A stretch of 42,285 nucleotides of DNA from Rubrivivax sp. (GTDB lineage: Bacteria; Pseudomonadota; Gammaproteobacteria; Burkholderiales; Burkholderiaceae_C), in NCBI GenBank assembly GCA_027483705.1, contig JAIXTY010000127.1, forward strand, positions 1 to 42,285, given 5' to 3'. Below the pieces are notes generated by a model. It saw only the letters and a program-made list of their open reading frames with translations. It searched no databases and was not told where the DNA came from. Numbering within the stretch: position 1 is the stretch's first letter; every line of letters starts with the position of its first letter. Positions 18,509 through 26,229 of this stretch are shown here, one piece after another. The translations under genes and the position numbers were made by a program.

Positions 18509-18526
18509 CCCGGCCCGGTGGCCGGG
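18509..18526. terminator. Perfect hairpin between convergent genes
   Basis: CCCGGCC (18509-18515) and GGCCGGG (18520-18526) form a 7-base GC-only stem with the loop CGGT. It abuts the stop codon of the DoxX gene and lies 31 bases after the stop of the small membrane protein. There is no U-tract. It is a likely bidirectional transcription stop or a 3' end protecting structure. Confidence 0.5.
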
Positions 18527-18940
18527 TCAGGCTGCCGCCGCGCGGCGGGCGTCCAGGCTCACCGGCCCGGCGCCCAGCGCCACCAGCATCAGCAGGCCGC
18601 CCGTGAGCGCCAGGTTCTTGGTGAACATCAGCTGCTGCACGAAGGCCTGATCGGCCGGCACGGCCCAGAACGCATGGAAGATCACCGAGGCCACCAGCGT
18701 GAACACCGCCAGCGCCAGCGCGGCGATGCGCGCCTGCCAGCCCAGCAGCAGCGCCAGGCCGCCCAGCGTCTCGAGCGCGGCGGCGAAGACGGCCCCGGCC
18801 ATCGGCATCGGCAGGCCCACGCTGGCGATGTAGCCGGCCGTGCCGCCGAGGCTGGCGAACTTCATCAGCCCGAAGAACAGGAAGAAGCCGCCGAGCAGCA
18901 GTCGGCCGGCGAGCGCGGCGGGGGTGGTGAGGGCGTTCAT
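18527..18940 (-). CDS. DoxX family membrane protein
   Basis: A 137-residue membrane protein with four hydrophobic segments. It shows the DoxX signature: GRLLLGGFFLFFGLMKF at the start, then LETLGGLALLLGWQARIAALAL and the third-helix FHAFW. DoxX-type proteins in proteobacteria are often tied to redox or thiol-stress operons and frequently neighbour pirin genes. A good ribosome site (AGGAG) sits 9 bases before the ATG. It lies 49 bases after the pirin gene on the same strand and is probably cotranscribed. Confidence 0.9.
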   Translation of the reverse strand: MNALTTPAALAGRLLLGGFFLFFGLMKFASLGGTAGYIASVGLPMPMAGAVFAAALETLGGLALLLGWQARIAALALAVFTLVASVIFHAFWAVPADQAFVQQLMFTKNLALTGGLLMLVALGAGPVSLDARRAAAA

Positions 18941-18989
18941 GGTGGATGGCTCCTGGGTCCTGAGGGTTGAAGAGAGGGAGTCAATGCGA

Positions 18990-19712
18990 TCAGGCCGCGA
19001 GGTCGAAGACCAGCACCTCGGCGTCCTGGCCGCCTTCGAGCACGAGGCGCGTCTCGCGGTCCAGCCGCGCGGCGTCGCCGGCGTTGAGCTCGCGGTCGTT
19101 CACGCGCAGCGAGCCGCGCACCAGGTGCACGTAGGCGATGCGCGCCGGGTCGAGCGCGAGTTCGGCGCGCTCGTCACCGTCGAACAGGCCGGCGCGAATG
19201 GCCGCATCGGCGTGGATCGTCACGCTGCCTTCGGCGCCGTCGGGCGAGGCCACCAGGGCCAGTCGGCCGCGCTTGGCATCGGCCGCGAAGTGCTTCTGCT
19301 CGTAGCCCGGCGCGATGCCGCGCCGGCTGGGGATGATCCAGATCTGCAGGAAGTGCGTCTCGCGGTCGGCCTGGTGGTTGAACTCGCTGTGCAGCACGCC
19401 GGTGCCGGCGCTCATGCGCTGCACATCGCCGGGGCGGATCACGCCGTCGGCCTTGCCGCCGGCGGCGCCGTTGCCCATGCTGTCCTTGTGCGCCAGAGCG
19501 CCGTCGAGCACGTAGCTGACGATCTCCATGTCGCGGTGCCCGTGCGTGCCGAAGCCGGTGCCCGGCGCGATGCGGTCCTCGTTGATGACGCGCAGGTTGC
19601 CCACGCCCATGTGGGCCGGGTCGTGGTAGTCGGCGAAGCTGAAGCTGTGGTGGCTCTTGAGCCAGCCGTGGTCGGCGTGGCCACGGTCGGCGGAACGGCG
19701 CAGGGTGAGCAT
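18990..19712 (-). CDS. Pirin family bicupin protein (YhhW-like)
   Basis: A 240-residue bicupin. Family motifs are FSFADYHDPAHMGVGNLRVIN, the metal-binding GTHGHRDMEIVSYVLDG and the later AGTGVLHSEFNH, which together give the His/His/His/Glu set of pirins. E. coli YhhW (231 residues) has quercetinase activity in vitro; the physiological substrate is unclear. The ATG at 19712 is preceded by AAAGGAA at good spacing, which decides it over an in-frame start at 19793. Pirin and DoxX form a two-gene unit here. Confidence 0.93.
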   Translation of the reverse strand: MLTLRRSADRGHADHGWLKSHHSFSFADYHDPAHMGVGNLRVINEDRIAPGTGFGTHGHRDMEIVSYVLDGALAHKDSMGNGAAGGKADGVIRPGDVQRMSAGTGVLHSEFNHQADRETHFLQIWIIPSRRGIAPGYEQKHFAADAKRGRLALVASPDGAEGSVTIHADAAIRAGLFDGDERAELALDPARIAYVHLVRGSLRVNDRELNAGDAARLDRETRLVLEGGQDAEVLVFDLAA

Positions 19713-19827
19713 GTCGGGTTCCTTTCGAAGTGGACCGAATGCTCGCAGCCGGCGCATGGCCGCGGGTCGAGGCGTCTTCAAGACGCCGTTCAAAACCGAT
19801 GAAGCCCGCTCCCGCGGGCCTGGTCGA

Positions 19828-20202
19828 TCAGCGGCGACCGGTGTCGCAGTCGACCGTCTGCGGGCGGTCGTGCATGGCGGGCAAGTCGACCTCCAGCACC
19901 GCGCAACGCGTGATCTTGTCGGTCTGCACGCTCAGGCGGTAGCGACCCGCCGGTAACGAGAAGCGGAACTGCCCGGCGGTGCCGCTGGCCTGCTTCGCGA
20001 GCAGCCGCGTGCCGGTGGCGTCGTGCAGCTGCAGCGGCGCGTCGGCCCACGGCTGCGAACAGCCGGGCCGTTCGAGATCGGGGCCGCTGCAGGTGGGGGC
20101 CAGCACCACGCTCCCGCGCAGTGCGTAGGCCGAGCCGGCCGCCGCGGGTGCGCTGGCCAGGGTGATGGCCAGCAGGGCACCGACGGCGGCCGCGGGCTTC
20201 AC
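19828..20202 (-). CDS. Small secreted protein, prealbumin-like fold suspected
   Basis: A 124-residue protein with a signal peptide (residues 1-22, cut near AAAGS) and four cysteines in the mature part (in APTCSG, RPGCSQ, ITRCAV and TVDCDT), which could form two disulfides. The central LPAGRYRLSVQT stretch resembles the carboxypeptidase-regulatory/Cna-B type strand pattern, hence a beta-sandwich guess. The start is GTG, overlapping the stop of the upstream PEP-CTERM gene (GTGA), so it is the third member of a coupled unit. It lacks a PEP-CTERM tail. Function unknown. Confidence 0.72.
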   Translation of the reverse strand: MKPAAAVGALLAITLASAPAAAGSAYALRGSVVLAPTCSGPDLERPGCSQPWADAPLQLHDATGTRLLAKQASGTAGQFRFSLPAGRYRLSVQTDKITRCAVLEVDLPAMHDRPQTVDCDTGRR

Positions 20203-20744
20203 TCCCGGCGCAGCCGTCGGCGCCAGCCCAGCAGGGCCAGGGCGCCGGCTGCGAGCATCGCCGAGGTGGTGGGCTCGGGCACCGCCGCCGCCCGGTACAG
20301 CACGGCGTAGTCCAGCGGCACCGGGTTGCCCTGCGGCGTGGTCGCCACGCCTTCCAGGCTGTCGAAATCGAGGCCGCCGATCCGCCGCTTGGTATTGAAG
20401 CGGTAGAAGCTGTGCTGCCCGTTGCTCACCAGGCCCAGCACGAAGACGCCCGTTTCCGGAAGGTCGAACGACAGGTTCAGGTTGAACGCCACCTGCGGGT
20501 TGGCGGTGAACGGCCCGAAGTCGGCCTCGTTGCTGCTGCCGACGAACAGGTAAGGCCCGCCGAACAGCGACTCCAGGGTGGCCAGTTCCGCCGGCGCACC
20601 GCTGAGCGTGCCGGCAAACGAGCCGGCGCAGCCCGTCAGGAACGGTGTCGCGACGTTGGTGTCCGAGCAGGACTCGGCACGCACGCCGCCCGCGGCCAGC
20701 ACGACGGCCGCCGCCGCGAGCAGACGCTGGACGGCGGGCTTCAT
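20199..20744 (-). CDS. PEP-CTERM sorting domain protein, small
   Basis: A 181-residue exported protein. It has a signal peptide (1-23, cut near VRAES), a short beta-rich body with Cys residues near 26 and 39, and a C-terminal PEP-CTERM signal: VPEPTTSAMLAAGALALLGW followed by an Arg-rich end. PEP-CTERM tails are processed by an exosortase (EpsH/XrtA type) in bacteria that make exopolysaccharide; no exosortase is in the window. The start overlaps the upstream gene's stop by four bases and the stop overlaps the next start by four. Function unknown. Confidence 0.85.
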   Translation of the reverse strand: MKPAVQRLLAAAAVVLAAGGVRAESCSDTNVATPFLTGCAGSFAGTLSGAPAELATLESLFGGPYLFVGSSNEADFGPFTANPQVAFNLNLSFDLPETGVFVLGLVSNGQHSFYRFNTKRRIGGLDFDSLEGVATTPQGNPVPLDYAVLYRAAAVPEPTTSAMLAAGALALLGWRRRLRRE

Positions 20745-22300
20745 GCCTGGGTCTCCTCCCGGCGCAGGCGCCGGGCGCGCAGGCCGACCAGACCCAGACC
20801 GAGCGCCATCAGGCCCCAGGTGCCGGGCTCGGGCACCAGCGAGATCGACGCGATGTAGGTGTGCCAGTTGGCGCGGATCAGCGAGCCGTCCTGGGCCCCG
20901 CTGAAGTCGGACCACTCGGCCGCATACTCGCCGATGGCGTAGAAGCGCAACGGGTCGGTCGGGTCCAGCGTGACGGCCGCGTAGTCGCCCCAGCGCTGGC
21001 GGCAGGCGGTGTCGACGGTGGTGCGGGCGCCGCAGCGGTAGTCGCCGACGTCGCTGACTCGCAGCAGCACGTCGCTGCCGACGACGCTCAGCACGCCCGC
21101 GCCGTTGTCCTTGAGCACGCGCGCCATGAAGCTGATGCGGCCGTCGGCCTTGCCGTCGCCGTTGGCGTCGGTCGTCTGCGAGCCGCTGCGGTTGAAGCCC
21201 ACGACCACATCGCCCGCCGCGTTGACGGCCAGGGAACCCTGGTAGTAGTCGAAATCGCCACCGCCGATGGTGCCCTGGCTGATGGGCGCCAGCGTGCCGG
21301 CATCGAGAACGTAGTAGCGCAGCTCGGTGAACGCGCCACCGCTCGGCGTGACCGTGTGGATGCCGTAGATCTTGCCGTTGATCTCGTAGACGCTGGCGGA
21401 CACGCGGTCGTCGAGCGTGTCGACGAGGCGGTTGCTGGCGTTGGTGGTGGAGCCCGGCAGGATGTCGGGCTGGCGGCCGCGGCCGTTGAAGGTGTAGACC
21501 GTTTGGTTGAGGTCGACCACCGCCGTCTGCGTGGCGCCCGCGGCGTTGACGCCGTTCACCTTGTAGGCCAGCACGTCGAACTGGTCGCGGCTGACGGTGA
21601 AGACGTTGGCCGTCGTCGCGCTGGCGCCCGACCAGTTGGTGGCACCCTGGATCGCGAAGCCCCGGTCGGTGCCGGCGAGCGGCGACGTGAAGGTGCTCAT
21701 GTTCGCCACCGTCGGCGCCCCACCGAACAGGTCGGCCTTCGGGATGCTGAACAGCGTCGTGCCGGTGAAACTGGGCGCGAAGTTGTTCACCCCGATCAGC
21801 ACCGCGCCCTGTGTCACTGCCAGCGTCGGGTAGTCGGCCACGTTGGTCGCGGCCGTCGTGATCTTGGTGGCCTTCCAGGTGCCCAGCGCGTTGGCAGTGT
21901 CGCTGACGCCGATGCAGATCTCGTTGGTCGCCGCGCAGAAGCCGTTGGCGATCCAGCGCTGGGTGTAGTGGTCGAACAGGATGCGCTGGTCGCCTGCGGA
22001 GCCCGACATGCCCATGCGCTGCCAGAAGGCGCTGGCGCGCTCGCGCACCAGCAGCGCGCCGGAGTTCTTGTCGTAGATCGCGACCGAGCCGTTGGACGTC
22101 TCCATGAACTGCGTCGTGCCGACCGCGCCCATGGTGTCTGGCGGACGGAACGCGCCGTCGAGGAAGAAGTTGTCTTTCTGGGCCGTGCCCTCAAAGCCGA
22201 ACCACGACGCCACCTGCGCCGAGGCCGCTCCACTGAACCCGGCGGCCACCAGGGCTGCCGTCACGACCGGCGCAAAGCGCCACATGCTCCCGACCTTCAT
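20741..22300 (-). CDS. PEP-CTERM sorting domain protein, large beta-rich
   Basis: A 519-residue exported protein. It has a signal peptide (1-29, cut after ASAQ-type site), a long body rich in short strands that looks propeller-like, and a terminal PEP-CTERM signal (VPEPGTWGLMALGLGLVGL then Arg-rich, from residue 489). Residues 378-387 (DANGDGKADG) fit a calcium-binding DxNxDG loop. Four Cys (122, 129, 423, 433) may form disulfides. The ATG at 22300 is preceded by a strong GGAGGAG site, so this is the lead gene of a three-gene coupled unit. Expression is probably driven from the 178-base gap shared with the divergent LysR gene. Function unknown; cell-surface or matrix role inferred from the sorting signal. 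Confidence 0.88.
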   Translation of the reverse strand: MKVGSMWRFAPVVTAALVAAGFSGAASAQVASWFGFEGTAQKDNFFLDGAFRPPDTMGAVGTTQFMETSNGSVAIYDKNSGALLVRERASAFWQRMGMSGSAGDQRILFDHYTQRWIANGFCAATNEICIGVSDTANALGTWKATKITTAATNVADYPTLAVTQGAVLIGVNNFAPSFTGTTLFSIPKADLFGGAPTVANMSTFTSPLAGTDRGFAIQGATNWSGASATTANVFTVSRDQFDVLAYKVNGVNAAGATQTAVVDLNQTVYTFNGRGRQPDILPGSTTNASNRLVDTLDDRVSASVYEINGKIYGIHTVTPSGGAFTELRYYVLDAGTLAPISQGTIGGGDFDYYQGSLAVNAAGDVVVGFNRSGSQTTDANGDGKADGRISFMARVLKDNGAGVLSVVGSDVLLRVSDVGDYRCGARTTVDTACRQRWGDYAAVTLDPTDPLRFYAIGEYAAEWSDFSGAQDGSLIRANWHTYIASISLVPEPGTWGLMALGLGLVGLRARRLRREETQA

Positions 22301-22372
22301 TTCACTCCTCCGAAGTCCTGGATGGACCCATGAATGTCCCGTGACCTTATGGGGTTTTCGAGTGCGGCGGAC

Positions 22373-22392
22373 CCCTCCAATCGCGGGGAGGG
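22373..22392. promoter_or_regulatory. Inverted repeat in the LysR/PEP-CTERM intergenic region
   Basis: CCCTCC (22373-22378) and GGAGGG (22387-22392) are perfect inverted repeats with an 8-base spacer. They lie about 73 bases upstream of the large PEP-CTERM gene and 86 bases upstream of the divergent LysR gene. It could be an operator or a hairpin; there is no supporting evidence beyond symmetry and position. Confidence 0.25.
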
Positions 22393-22466
22393 TTTCCCAC
22401 AAGCCTGTGACAGCGGGCGTGGCGTGACTGCCCAGTGCCCGGCAGCGGCACCCGGTGGCATTCAAA

Positions 22467-22472
22467 TAAGAT
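22467..22472 (+). promoter_or_regulatory. Candidate -10 element for the LysR gene, next to the start codon
   Basis: TAAGAT sits in the only AT-rich patch of the intergenic region (AAATAAGAT) and ends six bases before the ATG at 22479. Transcription starting about seven bases downstream would begin at or beside the start codon, so the mRNA may be leaderless. No Shine-Dalgarno sequence is visible before this ATG. No clear -35 was found. Confidence 0.35.
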
Positions 22473-22478
22473 GAAGCC

Positions 22479-23459
22479 ATGCCCGACAAGGCCCCCGACC
22501 GCCAGCAGCGGCCCGAACACCACCAGGCGCTCACGCCCGAGGCGCTGGCCATGGTGGACACCATCGCGCGCACCGGCAGCTTTGCCGCCGCAGCCCGCGA
22601 ACTGGGCAAGGTGCCGTCAGCCCTGACCTACAGCGTGCGCCAGCTCGAGGAGAGCCTGGACGCGCTGCTGTTCGACCGCAGCTCGCGCCAAGCCCAGCTC
22701 ACCGACGCCGGCCGCGAGCTGCTGCACGAGGGCCGGCGGCTGCTGCAGGAGATGCAGGCCGTGGCCAGCCGGGTGCGCCGCGTGGCCAATGGCTGGGAGA
22801 CGCAGCTGGCCATCAGCGTCGAGGACATCCTGTCGCAGACGACGGTGTTCGAGCTGGTCGAGGCCTTCTGCCAGGACAACCACGAGGCCGGCACGCGGCT
22901 GCGGCTGCGCACCGACGTGCTGGCCGGCACCTGGGAGGCGCTGGTCAGCGGCCAGGTCGAGCTGGCCATCGGCGTGAGCGGCGAGCACCGCAACCCCGGC
23001 GGCATCGAGCTGCAGGAGCTGGGCGAGATGCCGTTTGTCTTCTGCGTCGCGCCGCACCATGCGCTGGCGGCCGTGGAGGGCGTGCTCGACGACGCGCAGC
23101 TCGTGCACCAGCGCGCCGTGGCCGTGGCCGACACCGCGCAGCGCCTGGCTCCGCTGACCGTGAACCTCCTGCCCGGGCAGGACGTGCTCACCGTGCCGTC
23201 GATGCGCGCCAAGCTCGAGGCGCTGGTGCGCGGGCTGGGCTGCGGCTACCTGCCCGAGCCGATGGCGCGGCCGCAGATCGAGGCCGGGCGGCTGGTGGCC
23301 AAGCCGCGGGCGCGGCCGAACCCGGTGGCCCGGCTGCACTACGCCTGGCGGGCCGAACGCAGCGCGCTGGGCCTGGGCCGCGCCCTGCAGTGGTGGCTGA
23401 AGCAGCTGGAGAGCCCGGCGACGCGGCGCTCGCTGATCGAGCGCCACGTGCACCGGTAG
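22479..23459 (+). CDS. LysR family transcriptional regulator
   Basis: A 326-residue regulator. A winged helix-turn-helix covers residues 20-78 ([20 protein letters not shown], then [21 protein letters not shown]), followed by a linker helix and a type-2 periplasmic-binding-like effector domain. The HTH variant [11 protein letters not shown] is typical of the LysR group that neighbours pirin and DoxX genes in many proteobacteria (from recollection). Here pirin and DoxX lie about 3 kb away, separated by PEP-CTERM genes. The start at 22479 is supported by the -10-like sequence just before it. It lies 7 bases upstream of gluQ. Confidence 0.93.
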   Translation: MPDKAPDRQQRPEHHQALTPEALAMVDTIARTGSFAAAARELGKVPSALTYSVRQLEESLDALLFDRSSRQAQLTDAGRELLHEGRRLLQEMQAVASRVRRVANGWETQLAISVEDILSQTTVFELVEAFCQDNHEAGTRLRLRTDVLAGTWEALVSGQVELAIGVSGEHRNPGGIELQELGEMPFVFCVAPHHALAAVEGVLDDAQLVHQRAVAVADTAQRLAPLTVNLLPGQDVLTVPSMRAKLEALVRGLGCGYLPEPMARPQIEAGRLVAKPRARPNPVARLHYAWRAERSALGLGRALQWWLKQLESPATRRSLIERHVHR

Positions 23460-23466
23460 GGCAGCG

Positions 23467-24372
23467 ATGGCACCGGCCTACCGTGGCCGCTTTGCGCCGT
23501 CGCCCACCGGGCTGCTGCACGCGGGCTCGCTGGTGGCGGCGCTGGCCAGCTGGCTCGACGCGCGTGTTCACGGCGGGTGCTGGCTGGTGCGCATCGAGGA
23601 CATCGACACGCCGCGCTGCGTGGCCGGTGCCGGCGAGGCCATCCTCGGCCAGCTGGCCGCCTGCGGCCTGACGCCCGACGAGCCGCCGTGGTGGCAGCAC
23701 ACGCGCGGCGACGCCTACGGCCGCGCCCTGCAGCAGCTGCGTGCCGCGGGCCGCGCCTATGACTGCGGCTGCACGCGCAGCGACATCGACGCCGTGCTGG
23801 CCGCCGCCGGCCGCGGCCACCAGCGTTTCGGCGAGCGCGTGTACCCGGGCACCTGCCGCAGCGGCCTGCACGGCAGGCCGCCTCGCGCCGTGCGGCTGAG
23901 GCTCGAGGGCCGCGTCGAGTGGCTGGACCGTCGGCTCGGCGCGCAGCACCAGGACCTGACGGCCGACGTGGGTGACATCGTGCTGAAGCGGGCCGACGGC
24001 CTGTGGGCCTACCAGCTGGCCGTGGTGGTGGACGACGCGGCGCAGGGCATCACCGATGTCGTGCGTGGCGAGGACCTCGCCGACAACACGGCGCGGCAGA
24101 TCGCGCTGCAGCGGGCGCTCGGCGTGCCCACGCCCCGCTACCTGCACACGCCGCTGGTGCTGGCGGCCGACGGCCACAAACTCAGCAAGCAGAACGGGGC
24201 CGTGCCGCTGGACCTGCGCGAGCCGCAGGAGGCGCTGGCGCAGGCCGGGCGGGCCCTGGGGCTGCACCTTCCACCGGCAGCGACGGGCGCAGAGTGGCTG
24301 GCCGCGGCCGTGACAGCCTGGGCTGGCATCATCGCGGGCTTTCCGCCAGCACCCCTCGAAGGAACGAGATGA
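23467..24372 (+). CDS. gluQ: Glutamyl-Q tRNA(Asp) synthetase
   Basis: A 301-residue paralogue of glutamyl-tRNA synthetase lacking the anticodon-binding domain. It attaches glutamate to queuosine at position 34 of tRNA-Asp. Seen are the start [20 protein letters not shown] with the HIGH-type HAGS (18-21), the Glu-binding RIEDIDTPR, a zinc site (CGCTRSDI and YPGTC), and the KMSKS-type HKLSK. Length and layout match YadB/GluQ-RS. It lies 7 bases after the LysR gene and overlaps the FKBP gene by four bases. Confidence 0.95.
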   Translation: MAPAYRGRFAPSPTGLLHAGSLVAALASWLDARVHGGCWLVRIEDIDTPRCVAGAGEAILGQLAACGLTPDEPPWWQHTRGDAYGRALQQLRAAGRAYDCGCTRSDIDAVLAAAGRGHQRFGERVYPGTCRSGLHGRPPRAVRLRLEGRVEWLDRRLGAQHQDLTADVGDIVLKRADGLWAYQLAVVVDDAAQGITDVVRGEDLADNTARQIALQRALGVPTPRYLHTPLVLAADGHKLSKQNGAVPLDLREPQEALAQAGRALGLHLPPAATGAEWLAAAVTAWAGIIAGFPPAPLEGTR

Positions 24373-24710
24373 GCCTCCAGATCGAAGACACCGTCGTCGG
24401 CACCGGTGCCGAAGCCCAGGCCGGCCAGCGCGTGCGCGTGCACTACACCGGCTGGCTGCACGACCCCGCCGCCGCCAACGCGCGCGGCCGCAAGTTCGAC
24501 AGCAGCAAGGACCGCGGCCAGCCCTTCAGCTTCGGCCTCGGCCGCGGCGAAGTCATCCGCGGCTGGGACGAGGGCGTGCAGGGCATGAAGGTCGGCGGCA
24601 CCCGCGTGCTCACCATCCCGCCCGAGATGGGCTATGGCGCCCGTGGCGCCGGCGGGGTGATTCCGCCGAACGCCACGCTGGTGTTCGAGGTGGAACTGCT
24701 GGGCGTCTGA
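24369..24710 (+). CDS. FKBP-type peptidyl-prolyl cis-trans isomerase
   Basis: A 113-residue single-domain FKBP without signal peptide, so probably cytosolic. The fold is clear from [40 protein letters not shown] and the active-site YG(A)[20 protein letters not shown]. It accelerates prolyl isomerisation in protein folding. A Shine-Dalgarno AAGGAA lies just before the ATG, which overlaps the gluQ stop (ATGA). Confidence 0.95.
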   Translation: MSLQIEDTVVGTGAEAQAGQRVRVHYTGWLHDPAAANARGRKFDSSKDRGQPFSFGLGRGEVIRGWDEGVQGMKVGGTRVLTIPPEMGYGARGAGGVIPPNATLVFEVELLGV

Positions 24711-24719
24711 GCGACGCCC
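24701..24719. terminator. Perfect hairpin over the FKBP stop codon
   Basis: GGGCGTC (24701-24707) and GACGCCC (24713-24719) form a 7-base stem with a 5-base loop that includes the FKBP stop codon. It lies 4 bases before the convergent rhlE stop. No U-tract follows on either strand. Likely a shared bidirectional 3'-end structure. Confidence 0.5.
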
Positions 24720-24723
24720 GCGT

Positions 24724-26070
24724 TCAGCGGCTCGGCTTGGCCGCGCCGCGAGCGAAAGGCTTGCCGTAGCCCGGCTTCGGGCCGTTGCCAAAGCGCTTCG
24801 GGCCGGGCTTCGCGCCGAAGCCGGGCTTCGGGCGCGCGGCCGGCTCGGGCGTGCGCGGCTCCAGGCCCGTGATCGTGGCGGCCGGGATGCGCTGGGTGGT
24901 GAAGCGCTGGATGCGCTGCACCATGCCGAAGTCGCGGCGCTCGGCCAGCGTCACCGCCAGGCCCGTGCGGCCGGCGCGGCCGGTGCGGCCGATGCGGTGC
25001 ACGTAGTCCTCTTCCTTCATCGGCAGGCCGTAGTTGATGACGTGGCTGATGGTCTTGACGTCGATGCCGCGGGCGGCCACGTCGGTGGCCACCAGCACGC
25101 GCAGGCGGCGGTTGCGCAGCTGATCGAGCACGCGGTTGCGGCGGCCCTGCGGCATGCCGCCGTGCAGCGCGTCGACCTGGTGGCCCATCTCGGCCAGGCG
25201 GGTGGCCAGCACCTCGGCGTCGCGCTGGGTGCTGGTGAAGACCAGCGCCTGGTCGACTTCGCGCGTGGTGAGGATGTGGTCCAGCAGCGCGTTCTTGTGG
25301 CGCAGGTCGTCGGCCCAGTGCAGGCGCTGCTCGATGTCGGCGTGCGTCTCGGTGTGCGAGGCCACTTCGATGCGGCGCGGCTCGCGCAGCAGCTCTTCGG
25401 CCAGCCGGCCGGCCGGGCCCGAGAAGGTGGCGCTGAACATCACCGTCTGGCGCTGCTGCGGCAAGGCTTCGGCGATGGCGTGGATGTCGTCGATGAAGCC
25501 CATGTCGAGCATGCGGTCGGCTTCGTCGAGCACGAAGAAGCCCACGCGGCCCAGCGGCAGCTTGCCGGCGCCCAGGTGGTCGAGCAGGCGGCCGGGCGTG
25601 GCGATCAGGATGTCGAGAGGGCCCGACAGCGCGCGCAGCTGGGCGCCATACGGCACGCCGCCCACCACGGTGGCCACGCGCAGGCCGGGGATGTAGCGGC
25701 CGTAGTCGCTGGCGGCCTTGGCCACCTGCAGCGCCAGTTCGCGCGTGGGCGCCAGCACCAGCACGCTGGGGCCCTGGGGCACGAAGCGCGGGCCGCGTGG
25801 GCCCCGCTCGAAGCCGGGGCCGCGCGGGCCATCATTGCGCGGCATCGGCGCGGGCTTGGGCTCGCTCTCGCGCAGGGCCAGCACGCGCATCAGCGCAGGC
25901 AGCATGAAACTGGCGGTCTTGCCACTGCCGGTGCGGCTGGACACCATCAGATCGGTGCCGCTCATCGCGGCGGGAATGGCCTCGGCCTGGACGGACGTGG
26001 GCTCGGTGTAGCCCGCGACCGACAAGGCGCGGACCAGGGGCTCGGCGAGCCCCAGGGTATCGAAGGACAT
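24724..26070 (-). CDS. rhlE: DEAD-box ATP-dependent RNA helicase, RhlE type
   Basis: A 448-residue RNA helicase. Motifs in order: Q motif region (GYTEPTSVQAEAIP), motif I SSRTGSGKT, Ia PTRELALQ, Ib TPGRLLDH, II DEAD, III SAT, then the second RecA domain with VFTSTQRDAEVL, ATDVAARGIDV and HRIGRTGRAGRTG. An unusual low-complexity insert of about 30 residues, rich in Arg-Gly-Pro, sits between motifs I and Ia. The C-terminus is a short basic tail with repeated KPGFG-type units. RhlE-type helicases act in ribosome assembly and cold adaptation. The leader of about 130 bases suggests control after transcription start. Confidence 0.95.
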   Translation of the reverse strand: MSFDTLGLAEPLVRALSVAGYTEPTSVQAEAIPAAMSGTDLMVSSRTGSGKTASFMLPALMRVLALRESEPKPAPMPRNDGPRGPGFERGPRGPRFVPQGPSVLVLAPTRELALQVAKAASDYGRYIPGLRVATVVGGVPYGAQLRALSGPLDILIATPGRLLDHLGAGKLPLGRVGFFVLDEADRMLDMGFIDDIHAIAEALPQQRQTVMFSATFSGPAGRLAEELLREPRRIEVASHTETHADIEQRLHWADDLRHKNALLDHILTTREVDQALVFTSTQRDAEVLATRLAEMGHQVDALHGGMPQGRRNRVLDQLRNRRLRVLVATDVAARGIDVKTISHVINYGLPMKEEDYVHRIGRTGRAGRTGLAVTLAERRDFGMVQRIQRFTTQRIPAATITGLEPRTPEPAARPKPGFGAKPGPKRFGNGPKPGYGKPFARGAAKPSR

Positions 26071-26182
26071 GATGTGACCCGGGTTCTAGGCGGGCCGTGG
26101 CTTCATGCACGCACCCGCGGACGGCATCGCCGCCAGCCCAAAGTCACACGGAAGAGAAAGGGGGCCGAAGGAGATGAACGAA

Positions 26183-26201
26183 TGCCCTGGAGGCCAGGGC
26201 A
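26183..26201 (-). terminator. Hairpin after the PHP gene, ahead of rhlE
   Basis: TGCCCTGG (26183-26190) and CCAGGGCA (26194-26201) form a perfect 8-base stem with a 3-base loop. On the minus strand it is followed by a T-rich stretch (TTCGTTCAT), so it could end the lolC-lolD-PHP transcript. It equally lies at the predicted 5' end of the rhlE mRNA and might act as a 5' stem-loop. Confidence 0.45.
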
Positions 26202-26208
26202 GCCCTCG

Positions 26209-26214
26209 ACTATA
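26209..26214 (-). promoter_or_regulatory. Candidate -10 element for rhlE
   Basis: TATAGT on the minus strand matches five of six bases of the sigma-70 -10 consensus and lies in an otherwise GC-rich gap. It would start transcription near 26202, giving a leader of about 130 bases before the rhlE ATG at 26070. A convincing -35 element was not found. Confidence 0.35.
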
Positions 26215-26229
26215 GCCGCTTTCGGGTTT

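Noticed and set aside
22301-22478. A sigma-54 promoter for the PEP-CTERM genes
   Set aside because: No convincing GG-N10-GC element with TGGCAC/TTGC context was found on the minus strand.
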